Below are positions 7,033 through 15,900 of a stretch of DNA of 19,493 nucleotides, in pieces. Origin of the DNA: CAYUIG01 sp964444685 (lineage in GTDB: Bacteria; Gemmatimonadota; Gemmatimonadetes; Longimicrobiales; RSA9); NCBI GenBank assembly GCA_964444685.1, contig CAYUIG010000054.1, positions 1 through 19,493 on the forward strand, read 5' to 3'. The notes under the pieces were generated by a model that saw nothing but the letters and a program-made list of their open reading frames with translations, was not told the DNA's origin and did no database searches. A program made the position numbers and the translations under genes. Within the stretch, counting starts at the first letter, position 1, and every line of letters starts with the position of its first letter.

Positions 7033-7401
7033 TCAGCCGCGCAGCGCCGACCACGCGAGAAGCGCCCAGCCGACAATGAAGCAGACGCCGCCGATCGGCG
7101 TGATGGCGCCGAACCAGCGCGGCGCACCGAGCGCGAGCGCGTAGAGTGTCCCGCCGAAGATCAGGATCCCGATCACGAACAGCCAGCCGGCCGCGTTCAC
7201 GCCGCCGGACGGCCAGCGCGACGCCGCCCACGCCACGGCGAGCAGCCCGAGGGAGTGGATGAGCTGATAACGCACGCCGGTCTCGAACGTGGCGAGCCGG
7301 TCGGCGGCGATGCGATCGGCGAGCGCGTGCGCACCGAATGCGCCCGCGGCCACGCCGATCATCGCGAACAGGGCACCGAGGCCGAAGAAGAGTCGTTCCA
7401 T
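7033..7401 (-). CDS. DUF423 family small integral membrane protein (YgdD-like)
   Basis: The 122-residue product has four hydrophobic segments and the family signature near the N-terminus, GVAAGAFGAHAL, followed by FETGVRYQLIHSLGLL, with FGGTLYAL further on. DUF423 proteins are inner-membrane proteins of unknown function, usually about 120-130 residues, so the length fits. I placed the start at the ATG at 7401 because the family begins MERLFFGLGALFAM there; a longer reading adds 27 low-complexity residues through the intergenic hairpin. No clear ribosome site is seen. It lies 47 bp downstream of an amidohydrolase gene, separated by a strong hairpin, so it may be only weakly coupled to that operon. 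Its stop codon and that of the methyltransferase together form TGATCA. Confidence 0.88.
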   Translation of the reverse strand: MERLFFGLGALFAMIGVAAGAFGAHALADRIAADRLATFETGVRYQLIHSLGLLAVAWAASRWPSGGVNAAGWLFVIGILIFGGTLYALALGAPRWFGAITPIGGVCFIVGWALLAWSALRG

Positions 7402-7409
7402 GATGAAGA

Positions 7410-7439
7410 GAGGGGCGGAAGCCGAAGCCTCCGCCCCTC
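7410..7439 (-). terminator. GC-rich intergenic hairpin after the amidohydrolase operon
   Basis: Perfect 10-bp arms GAGGGGCGGA and TCCGCCCCTC enclose a 10-nt loop in the 47-bp gap between an amidohydrolase gene and the DUF423 gene. No U-run follows in the minus direction (CTCTTCATC), so it is not a canonical intrinsic terminator. It may attenuate read-through, stabilise the upstream message or mask the DUF423 start. Confidence 0.45.
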
Positions 7440-7448
7440 GCCGTGATG

Positions 7449-8747
7449 TCAGTTGCCGCCCTCGCGGGGCCGGCCGTTCCACTTCTCGTACAGGCGAGTG
7501 TGCCGGTCGTCGTGCGGCACGCGCCGCCCCTTGATGAAGACTTCCTCGATGTTGGTGCGCACGTCGAGCGGGTCGCCGTCGGCAATGAACAGGTTGGCCA
7601 TCTTGCCCTGTTCGATCGAACCGAGGCGGTCGTCGACGCCGAAGATCTGCGCGGGCCAGAGCGTGAGCGCCTGGATCGCCGCGTCCGGGTCGAGGTCGTA
7701 CGCAACGGCGAGCGCCGCATGATACGGCACGTGACGCGCGTTGGATGCGCCGCCGGTCGAGAAGGCGAACTTCACGCCCGCTCGGTGCAGCACGCCCGGC
7801 TGGGCGTAGATCGCGTCGTACGGCGCGTCGGCTGCGGGGACGGACTGGAGCGAACCGAGGATCACCGGCACCTGCCGGCGCGCCAGCTCATCGGCCACCT
7901 TCCACGCCTCGTCGCCGCCGTTGATGATGATCTCGAGGTTGAAGCTGTCCGCCAGTGCGAGCGCACCCTCGATCTGGTCCTTCGAGTCGGCCGAGATCAG
8001 GACCGGCGCCTCGCCACGCACGAGCGGACGCATCGACTCGTAGATGATGTCGAGGTCGCGCGAGCCCGCGGTGCGCATCCGGTCGTACTCGGCGGCCGTG
8101 CGGAGGAATGCCTTCAGCTCGCCGAGCTGCTCCTGCACGCGCTGCTGCGCGCTCTGCTCCTGCGCGGGATTGGAGCCGCCGAAGCGGAAGGACGGTGTGC
8201 GCGGGTAGTTGATCACGTACGCGGCGGTCGGCGCGACCGCCATGTCCTCCCACGTCCAGCCGCTCATGTTGATAATCGCGGCCTGGCCGCTGATCACACC
8301 GCCGCCCGGAGCCGTCACGACGTGTGTGACGCCGTTCGCGCGCGTGATCGCATACATCTCGCTCTCGACGTTGATCGCGACGATCGCGCGCATGTGCGGA
8401 TTGTACTCGCCCAGCTCGCTCGTCAGGTTCATCGTCTGGACCGAGCCGATCTCGCTCAGCCCCATCGGCGTGAACGTGTCGAACATGCCGGGATAGACGA
8501 ACTTGCCGGAGGCATCGATCGTCGTTGCGCCGGCGGGCGCGGACACGTTCGACCCCACACCCGCAATGACACCATCCTGGATCAGCACGCTCGCGTTCTG
8601 GAGCCGCTGGCCCGTGCCGGTGACCACCGTGGCGTTGCGGATCAGGAACGTGCCTTCCTCGCCGACACCCGCCTGCGCCGACACTGCGGCGGGCGAAACG
8701 ATAAGCGCGAGCGCGGCTCCTGCCGCGCGTATACGGAACCGGGTCAT
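7449..8747 (-). CDS. Exported amidohydrolase-fold protein lacking metal ligands (probable pseudoenzyme)
   Basis: This 432-residue protein keeps the amidohydrolase fold: signal peptide (cut near VSA|Q, residue 24), the small beta-domain opening FLIRNATVVTGTG, then VYPGMFD and a C-terminal LTLWPAQIFGVDDRLGSIEQGKMANL segment. Catalytic ligands are lost. Where the middle paralogue has DAHSH this one has DTFTP (90-94); its VHAHSYRADEI is replaced by LISADSKDQIE, its FQHVLEGYKVADE by a GGD-EAWKVADE version, and its SVNSDSG by AFSTGG. It is therefore unlikely to hydrolyse by the family mechanism and may bind a substrate or partner. Either the ATG at 8747 (overlapping the upstream stop by 1 bp) or the GTG at 8750 can start it; GAGGAAGGGGG lies just upstream. 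It is the last amidohydrolase of a three-gene operon. Confidence 0.85.
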   Translation of the reverse strand: MTRFRIRAAGAALALIVSPAAVSAQAGVGEEGTFLIRNATVVTGTGQRLQNASVLIQDGVIAGVGSNVSAPAGATTIDASGKFVYPGMFDTFTPMGLSEIGSVQTMNLTSELGEYNPHMRAIVAINVESEMYAITRANGVTHVVTAPGGGVISGQAAIINMSGWTWEDMAVAPTAAYVINYPRTPSFRFGGSNPAQEQSAQQRVQEQLGELKAFLRTAAEYDRMRTAGSRDLDIIYESMRPLVRGEAPVLISADSKDQIEGALALADSFNLEIIINGGDEAWKVADELARRQVPVILGSLQSVPAADAPYDAIYAQPGVLHRAGVKFAFSTGGASNARHVPYHAALAVAYDLDPDAAIQALTLWPAQIFGVDDRLGSIEQGKMANLFIADGDPLDVRTNIEEVFIKGRRVPHDDRHTRLYEKWNGRPREGGN

Positions 8748-10048
8748 CACACGCCCCCTTCCTCGTCGGTCGTGGTCGTGGTCACGGCCCGCTGTGAGTC
8801 GATCAGCTTGCGGAGCGTCATCGCGTTGCTGCGGTCGAAGTAGACAATGCCGTCGACGAGCGTCTTCTCGACGCGCGCCGCCGGCGCGAACGGGTGGTCG
8901 CTGAAGATCGCGAGGTCCGCGTCCTTGCCGACCTCGATCGAGCCGACACGGTCGGCCACGCCGAGCTGCAGCGCAGGATTCAGCGTCACCATCCTGAGCG
9001 CTTCGTTCTCATCCATGCCGCCGTACTTCATTCCCATGACGGCTTCCTGATAGAGCCGGCGGACACGCTCGCCGGAGTCGGAGTTGACGGACACCGTGAC
9101 GCCGCGATCGGACATGATCGCCATGTTGTGCGGGATCGCGTCCCAGGCCTCGACCTTGTACGCCCACATCTCGGCGAACGTTGAGGCCATGGCGCCGTGC
9201 TTCGCGATCTCGTCCGCGACCTTGTAGCCCTCGAGCACGTGCTGGAACGTGTTGATGCGGAAGTCGAAGTCTTCGGCGACGCGCATGAGCATGAGGATCT
9301 CGTCCGCGCGGTAACTGTGGGCGTGGACGAGGATGTCGCCGTTCATGATGTCGGCCAGCGCCTGGAGCCGCAGGTCGACGCGCGGCGCGACGCCGCGGCT
9401 GCCGCCTTCACGATGCTCCTGCCAGCGGCGCTCGTAGTCCTTTGCCTGCGTGAACCACCAGCGCAGCGTCTGCTCGACACCCATGCGCGACTTCGGGAAG
9501 CGCCGCTCGGAGTCGGGCTGGTTGGAGTTCGCGCGGGTGACGTTCTCACCCAGCGCGAACTTCACGATGCGCGGTGCGCCCTCGAAGTACAGCTCCTCCA
9601 TCGGCTTGCCCCAGCGCATCTTGATGACGGCCGCCTGGCCGCCGATGGTGTTGGCGCTGCCGTGCAGCAGGTTGGCCGACGTCGTGCCGCCCGCGAGTGC
9701 ACGGTAGATCGTCTGATCGTCCGCGTTCACGTTGATCACGACTTCGGGCGTGACCGACTCCGACCCCTCGTTGATGCCGCCCTCGATCGCCATGTGCGAG
9801 TGTGCGTCGATCAGCCCGGGCGTGACGAACATCCCGGCTGCATCGATCACCTCGACACCGGACGGAATCGATACGTCCGCGCCGATCGCCGTAATCTTCC
9901 CGTTGCGCACCAGGATGGTGCCGTTCTCGATCGTGCCGTTCGTCACGGTCATGATCGTCGCATTGCGGATCGCCACGTCCTGTGCCGCGGCCGGAGCCGC
10001 GAGCGCGAGCAGGGCCGCGGCCGCCGCGAGCGTGTGTCTGCTCTTCAT
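8747..10048 (-). CDS. Exported amidohydrolase (imidazolonepropionase-like) with intact metal site
   Basis: The 433-residue protein has a signal peptide (predicted cut AAA|Q after residue 22) and a complete amidohydrolase layout: DAHSH with His83 and His85 at the end of strand 1, Lys163 in IVKFALGEN, VHAHSYRADEI (His242/His244), FQHVLEGYKVADE (His270) and SVNSDSG (Asp324), then the closing VGSIEVGKDADLAIFSDHP segment. These are the metal-binding and catalytic positions of the family that cleaves cyclic amides, peptides or related bonds in the periplasm. The substrate cannot be told from sequence. An excellent ribosome site (GGGAGGAAT) precedes the ATG at 10048. It begins 14 bp after the upstream paralogue ends and overlaps the next start, so all three are co-translated. 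It is the only one of the three expected to be catalytic. Confidence 0.9.
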   Translation of the reverse strand: MKSRHTLAAAAALLALAAPAAAQDVAIRNATIMTVTNGTIENGTILVRNGKITAIGADVSIPSGVEVIDAAGMFVTPGLIDAHSHMAIEGGINEGSESVTPEVVINVNADDQTIYRALAGGTTSANLLHGSANTIGGQAAVIKMRWGKPMEELYFEGAPRIVKFALGENVTRANSNQPDSERRFPKSRMGVEQTLRWWFTQAKDYERRWQEHREGGSRGVAPRVDLRLQALADIMNGDILVHAHSYRADEILMLMRVAEDFDFRINTFQHVLEGYKVADEIAKHGAMASTFAEMWAYKVEAWDAIPHNMAIMSDRGVTVSVNSDSGERVRRLYQEAVMGMKYGGMDENEALRMVTLNPALQLGVADRVGSIEVGKDADLAIFSDHPFAPAARVEKTLVDGIVYFDRSNAMTLRKLIDSQRAVTTTTTDEEGGV

Positions 10049-10062
10049 GATTCCTCCCTCGC

Positions 10063-11751
10063 TCAGAAGCCGCTGCCCGGCGACGTACGCCGGCCGGTGA
10101 ACGCCGTGTCGCCCATGCCCTGGGCGGTGAGCGTGCCCCGCATGTCGTCACCGGTGATCGTGCCGGTGATCGTGATCTCCATCGGATTCATGCCCGGGAT
10201 CTCGACGGTGCCGCTCAGGGTGAGTCCGTTGCCCGCGAGCGAGCCGCGCAGCGAGACGTCGCCCATCTCCGTCGTGAGCGTGCCGGTCAGCGCGTCGGGC
10301 GTGCCCGTGAGGCGCATGGTGTACGCCATGGTGCCCGCGGGCCCTTCGAACGAGCCCGTCCATGTCCCCGTGGCCGTTGCCTCCGCATCGCCCGCACCGG
10401 CGCGCCGCTGCGGCCGTGACTCGGGCGGCGGCGGATCGAAGCGCTCGCCCTCGACGAACACATGGCGGATCTTCGCGTTCTCGGCGAAGAGGTCGCCTTC
10501 GACGACGACGAGGTTCGCGTACTTGCCGGCCTCGACCGTGCCGAGTACGTCATCGAGACCGAGCAGCGACGCGGGCGTCACCGTCAGTGCGCGCAGCGCA
10601 TCATCGGCGGAGAGTCCGGCCGCGATGGCGCCGCGGATGCGCTCGTGGAACTGCGAGGGCCCGGACAGCCCGCGGCCGGTGAGTGCGAACGGAACCCCGG
10701 CTGCCGCCAGCGCCGCCGCATTGCCGCGAAGCTGCCGTGCCACGGCGCTGTCCGCCGCGATCTTCGCCGAGTCCTCACCCTCGGGCGGTGCGACGTGCAT
10801 CTCGAAGGAGCGGCCCGTTACCTGGTCCACGCGCGGATAATCGAGCGACACGAGCACCGGCTTGCCCGCAGCCTTCAGGTCGGCTGCGATCTGGTAGGCT
10901 TCCTGTCCGCCGAGGAAGGCGTAGTTCGTGAGACCGAGCTCCTCGGCAAGGTCCGCCACGCGCTGGAACTCGCGGCGCGTCGAGGCCTGGAACCAGATCG
11001 GCTGACGGTTGGCCGCCGCCGGCTGGAGCGCCGCGTGCTCCGCATCGTACTCGGGGCGCGGCGCCGCGGACGGATCACGCGCGAACGCGGCCTCGACCGC
11101 GGCCTGGTGGCGCGCGTCGTAGAAGGACTGCTTGATGTACGCGATCGCGCCCATCAGCGTCCCCGGATACGCGCCGCGCTTGCGGCCGAAGAACGTCTGA
11201 AGCGCGACCGGTGACCGCAGTACGGTTTCGCTCGGGGCGCGGTCCAGCGTGCTGATTACCGAGGTCTGGCCCGGGAAGATGCCGCTCTGGAAGGTGAGCC
11301 CGAGCGTGGTGAAGCCCGCGCGGCGCGCGTTCGCAACATCCTCCTCGCCGGGTGCGAACACCTCCGCCGCATGGCGCCACGCCGCGGTCTCGGTGGGCGG
11401 TTCGTCCGAGCCCGCGTTCGGACCACCACCGCCACCGCCGAAACGGCCGCCGCCCTGCGCGGCCGCCGGCATGCCGATCGTCGATGCGGCATCGATCAGG
11501 CCGGGGTATACGGTGAGGCCGCTCATGTCGAGCGACAGCGCGCCGGCCGGCGCCTGCGCCCGCTCGCCCACGGCCGTGATGCGGCCGTCGCGGATCACGA
11601 TGGTGCCGCGCTCGATCACGCGGCCGGGCGCGACGACGATGCGCGCGTTGGTCAGGACGTAATCGTCGGGACGCTCGGGCGGCGCCTGTGCCGATAGCGG
11701 GCCGGCGACCGCGAGCAGACCGAACGTCGCGAACACTGCGGTTCGGACCAT
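10063..11751 (-). CDS. Exported amidohydrolase-fold pseudoenzyme with C-terminal beta-rich domain
   Basis: This 562-residue protein begins at the ATG at 11751 with a signal peptide (predicted cut LSA|Q after residue 21). The fold is recognisable from VLTNARIVVAPG, VYPGLIDA and LTVTPASLLGLDDVLGTVEAGKYANL. The metal ligands are missing: DAAST (87-91) replaces DAHSH, WFQAST replaces the VHAHS segment, LGGQEAYQIA replaces the FQH segment, and ALTGRG replaces SVNSDS. A glycine-rich loop (100-110) follows the dead metal site. Residues about 458-562 form an extra beta-strand domain with repeated G-T-W/L-T-G patterns (GTWTGSFEG, ALTGTLTTEMG, MRGTLTAQGMG), like small lipocalin-type barrels; its role is unknown. 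It is first in the operon, with a TTGACG promoter candidate upstream. Upstream in-frame codons would overlap the divergent aminopeptidase gene and are rejected. Confidence 0.85.
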   Translation of the reverse strand: MVRTAVFATFGLLAVAGPLSAQAPPERPDDYVLTNARIVVAPGRVIERGTIVIRDGRITAVGERAQAPAGALSLDMSGLTVYPGLIDAASTIGMPAAAQGGGRFGGGGGGPNAGSDEPPTETAAWRHAAEVFAPGEEDVANARRAGFTTLGLTFQSGIFPGQTSVISTLDRAPSETVLRSPVALQTFFGRKRGAYPGTLMGAIAYIKQSFYDARHQAAVEAAFARDPSAAPRPEYDAEHAALQPAAANRQPIWFQASTRREFQRVADLAEELGLTNYAFLGGQEAYQIAADLKAAGKPVLVSLDYPRVDQVTGRSFEMHVAPPEGEDSAKIAADSAVARQLRGNAAALAAAGVPFALTGRGLSGPSQFHERIRGAIAAGLSADDALRALTVTPASLLGLDDVLGTVEAGKYANLVVVEGDLFAENAKIRHVFVEGERFDPPPPESRPQRRAGAGDAEATATGTWTGSFEGPAGTMAYTMRLTGTPDALTGTLTTEMGDVSLRGSLAGNGLTLSGTVEIPGMNPMEITITGTITGDDMRGTLTAQGMGDTAFTGRRTSPGSGF

Positions 11752-11789
11752 CGGGGGCACTCCGGTTCTGGTGGGGTTGAGGGAACGAC

Positions 11790-11819
11790 AACGTATCCGG
11801 CGGGGTCCGAACGCGTCAA
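11790..11819 (-). promoter_or_regulatory. Candidate promoter of the amidohydrolase operon
   Basis: On the minus strand TTGACG (11814-11819) and TACGTT (11790-11795) are 18 bp apart, the same -35 hexamer and spacing as the padR promoter. The -10 box is weak (TAnnnT only). A start near 11783 would leave a leader of about 30 nt before the ATG at 11751, with GGAG inside it. Confidence 0.4.
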
Positions 11820-11844
11820 GCGCGCGCGCACCCCGCAACACCGA

Positions 11845-12972
11845 ATGAAACGACGCACAATACTGGGCATTTCGTTGGCCGCCGTGTCCGCCGCGGCCGC
11901 GCTCACCTGCTCCTCTCCGGGCTACCTGATCCGGGCGGGGATCGAGGAGGCGCGCATCCTCAGCCGCCGGCGCCCGATCGCGCACGTGGCCGCGGATCCA
12001 GCCACCTCGCCGGATGAGCGCCGGAAGCTCGAGCTGGTGCTCCAGGCGCGGGACTTCGCGGAAAACGGCCTCGGACTGGCCGCAGGCGAGAGCTACACCA
12101 CCTACTCGTGGGTCGAATCGGATACGCTGCTGCTCGTCGTGAGCGGCGCATACCGCGACCGCTTCCAGCCCTACACATGGTGGTTTCCCATCGTGGGCCG
12201 CGTACCCTACAAGGGATTCTTCGACTTCGATGCGGCGCACGCGGAAGCGGCGCGCCTCGAGCGCGAGGGTTTCGATGCGTCGGTGCGTCCGAGCGCGGCG
12301 TTCAGCACGCTCGGCTGGTTCAACGATCCGCTGCTCAACACCGTGCTGCGTTACGGCGAGGTGTCACTCGGGTCGACCGTGATCCACGAGCTCACGCACA
12401 ATACGCTCTATCTCCCGGGTCGGGCGCAGTTCAACGAGAGCTTCGCCAACTTCGTCGGCGATGTGGGCGCCATCGAGTTCTTCTGCGCGCGCGATGGCGA
12501 AACGAGTGAGACGTGCCGCCTGGCCACCGCCGGCTGGGCCGACAACCTCGTCTTCGGCGCCTTCCTCGACGTCCTGATCGGACGGCTCGAAACGCTGTAC
12601 GGGCGGGAGGACCTGACGTCGGCGGAGAAAGTCGCGCGCCGGGAAGACATATTCCGCGAAGAGACCGCACGCTTCCGTGATGACGTGCGCCCGCAGCTCC
12701 GGACGGGATCGTTCCGAAACTTCGCCGATCGCGAGCTCGACAATGCGGTGCTCATCGGCATGCGGCTCTACTACCACCGTCTGGATCTGTTCGAGCGCGT
12801 GCACCGCCGTCTCAACGGTCCGCTGCGCGAAACCATCGCGGCCATGGTGGAGGCCGCACGAGAACGCCCCGACGACCCGTATGCGGCCGTCGAGGCGCTC
12901 GTCGAGTGGGAAGCCGGCGACCCGGTGAGCTACGACCCCGCGGCGGAGGACGCAGCCTCCAGCGCCCGCTGA
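11845..12972 (+). CDS. Putative lipoprotein zinc aminopeptidase (PF10023-type)
   Basis: The 375-residue protein has a short hydrophobic leader ending ALTC (Cys22), a slightly atypical lipobox, so it is probably anchored to a membrane. The PF10023 layout follows: YLIRAGIEEARIL (27-39), a central domain with FSTLGWFNDPLL (153-164), the zinc motif HELTH (181-185) preceded by STVI, and NESFANFVG (197-205) supplying the third ligand Glu198. This family is annotated as putative aminopeptidase; its substrate has not been settled. The length is normal. The ATG at 11845 lacks a ribosome site. The gene is divergent from the amidohydrolase operon (93 bp apart, with no other gene) and its final 43 bp overlap the 3' end of the convergent propeller gene. 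Confidence 0.88.
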   Translation: MKRRTILGISLAAVSAAAALTCSSPGYLIRAGIEEARILSRRRPIAHVAADPATSPDERRKLELVLQARDFAENGLGLAAGESYTTYSWVESDTLLLVVSGAYRDRFQPYTWWFPIVGRVPYKGFFDFDAAHAEAARLEREGFDASVRPSAAFSTLGWFNDPLLNTVLRYGEVSLGSTVIHELTHNTLYLPGRAQFNESFANFVGDVGAIEFFCARDGETSETCRLATAGWADNLVFGAFLDVLIGRLETLYGREDLTSAEKVARREDIFREETARFRDDVRPQLRTGSFRNFADRELDNAVLIGMRLYYHRLDLFERVHRRLNGPLRETIAAMVEAARERPDDPYAAVEALVEWEAGDPVSYDPAAEDAASSAR

Positions 12973-15900
12973 ACCGCCGGGCGCTGCGACTCGAGGTCCG
13001 CACGCGCCTGCTCGATCGCTTCCTTCTGCTCCGCCGTGACTGCGAAGTGCGTACTGCCGATCACGTTCGCGACGCCGTTCACGCTCCCCAGGATGCCGCC
13101 ACCGCCGCCGCCGAAACCGCCGCCGAAGCCGCCGCGCTGCTGGCGGCCGCGAATGGCTTCGAGTGCGGCATCCACGGCGGCGCGCGCTTCCGAAATGCGC
13201 GTGGTGTCGGGGCCGCTCGCCTGCTCGAGCCGGCGCTGCGCGGATTCCAGCTCGCGCACGAGCGCGTTCGCCTCCTTCTGTACCGCGTACGCGCGCACGC
13301 GGTAGTCCTCCAGCTCCTCGAACTGCGCCACCGTCAGGCGCACCAGCGGATCGCGCTGCACCGTGACACGGCTGGACGCCACCGTGCGCGGACTGCCGTT
13401 CTCCGGCGTGACACGCAGCTCGATGCCGTACTCGCCTGCGGCCACGTACGGACCCGCCGGTCCGCGGAACGGCGGGTCGTCATCGTCCGGATCCGCTGCG
13501 CGCGGCCCGGCCGCTGCCGCAGCCGGCGACTCCCAGCGCAGATCCCACGCGGTGCGGTGCAGACCCGTGCTGTTCTCCGCGGTCAGCTCGCGCACCACTG
13601 CGCCTGTCGCGTCGGTGATCACGAGCGACGCACGTCCCGCCCCGACATCGCCGATCCAGTAGCTGACCATGGCGCCGTTCGGCGGATTGGGCGCGAAATA
13701 CTCGCGGTCTCCGGGCGAACCCGGCCCCGGCGCGAGGTTGAAGATGGTGGCGGCGGGCGGCTCGAAGATCGTCGCCTGTGAACGCTGCGCGTCCGCGAGC
13801 CGCTCGAACGGCGTGAGGTCGTGCAGGATGTACATCCCGCGCCCGTGCGTGCCGATCACCAGGTCGTTGTCGCGCGGGTGGATCGCGAGGTCGTGCACCG
13901 AGACGTACGGCAGCTCGTTGCCGACGCGCGCCCACGTGGCACCGCCGTCCGTCGTGCCGTACAGGCCGAACTCCGTGCCGACGAACAGGAGGTGCGGATT
14001 GCGCGGATGCTCGCGCACCACCTGCACCGATCCGCTCTCCGGCAGGTTGCCCGCGATCGACGTCCACGTGCGGCCGTAGTCCGTGCTTTTCAGCACGTAC
14101 GGCTCGAAGTCGTTGCTGCGGTGACCATCGAATGTGGCGTAGACGGTCCCCTCATCATGATGCGACGCCTCCACGCGGCTCACGTACGTCAGATCCGGCA
14201 CACCCGCGAACCGCTCGATGCGCGTCCACGTGGCGCCATCGTCGCGCGTGACGTTGATCACCCCGTCATCGCTGCCGACGTAGAGCAGTCCGCGGCGCAG
14301 CGGCGACTCGGAGATCGTCGTGATGTTGCCGTACGGCGCGGTGCCGTCGTGGCGGCCGAGTCCGCCCGCTGCACGGAACCCCATGATCGGCAGCGTGTCG
14401 CGGTCGAGCGCACGCGTCATGTCCTCGCTGATGCGCGTCCAGCTGTCGCCGCGGTCGGGGCTGCGGAAGAGATAGTTGGCGCCCACGTACAGCACGTTGT
14501 GGTCGTAGCGCGAGATGACGACGGGCACCGACCAGTTCCAGCGCAGCGGCCGGTCGTCCTCCGCGCGCGGACGGATCGACTTGCGCTCGCCGGTGGGCAC
14601 GTCGACGCGGCTAAGCGCGCCGTTCTGTGACTCGGCGTACATCGTGAGCGGGTCCGACGGATCGATCTGTGTGTAGAAGCCGTCGCCGCCGCCGACGTTC
14701 ACCCAGTCGGTGTTGCCGATGCCGCTGCGCGTGCGCGTGCGGCTGGGCGCGCCCCACGAACCGTTGTCCTGAAGGCCACCGTAGACCCAGTACGGTTCGC
14801 GCATGTCCACGCCGATCGCGTAGAACGTCGACACCGGCAGGTTCTCCGCGTAATCCCAGCTCTGCGCACCATCGCGCGAGATGTAGAAGCCGCCGTCGTT
14901 GCCGATCATGACGTGATCGGAGTCGGTCGGGTCGATCCACAGCGCGTGGTGGTCCACGTGCGTGGTCTGCGCGATACGCTCCCATGTGCGTCCGCCGTCG
15001 TTCGACACGCTGAGCTGCTGGCCCAGGTGATAGACGCGGTCCGGGATCGAAGGATCGGCACGCACCTGCCCGGTGAACCACGGCAGCGAGCTCAGGTTCG
15101 ACTGCCGCGTCCAGCTCTCGCCGCCGTCATCGCTGCGGAAGACACCGCCCTCCTGCGCGTGCACGTACGCGTACAGTGTCCGCGGCTGCGACCGGCTCAC
15201 GTCGATGCCGATGCGACCCTTCTCGCCCGACGGCAGGCCGATCTCGATGCGCTGCCACGTCGTGCCGCCATCCGTGCTCTTGAAGATTCCGCTGCCGGGT
15301 CCACCCGCCACGAAGCTGTACGCCTTGCGCTCGCGCTGCATCGCCGCCGCGTACATCACCTCCGGGTTTGCCGGATCGAACACGACATCCGTGATGCCGG
15401 TCGTTTCGTTGACGTACAGCACACGCTCCCACGTGCGGCCGCCATCACGCGTGCGGTACAGGCCGCGCTCGCCACCTGACGTCCACAGCGGACCCATGGC
15501 TGCGACGAACACCAGATCCGGATTCGTCGGATGGATCACGATGCGCGGCACGTGCTGCGACGTCGGCAGCCCCAACATCTGGAACGTCTGCCCGCCATCC
15601 GTCGACTTGTAGACCCCGTTCCCCCACGACGAGCTGCGCAGGTTGTTCGACTCGCCCGAACCGACCCACACGATGTCCGGGTTCGACGGCGCGACCGTGA
15701 CGTCGCCGATCGACTGCACCGGCTGGTCGTCGAAAATGGGCGTCCAGCTGATGCCCGCGTTCTCCGACTTCCACACGCCGCCGCCCGCCGACGCGATGTA
15801 GATCACGCGGCCCGGCTCCTCTCCCGGAATCATCGCGACATCGATGTCCGAGATCCGGCCGCTGATCACCGCCGGCCCGATCGACCGGAACTCCAGCGCC

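Noticed and set aside
9197..10840. A 547-residue open frame antisense to two amidohydrolases
   Set aside because: Its composition is typical of a shadow frame and it spans the junction of two well-supported genes on the other strand.
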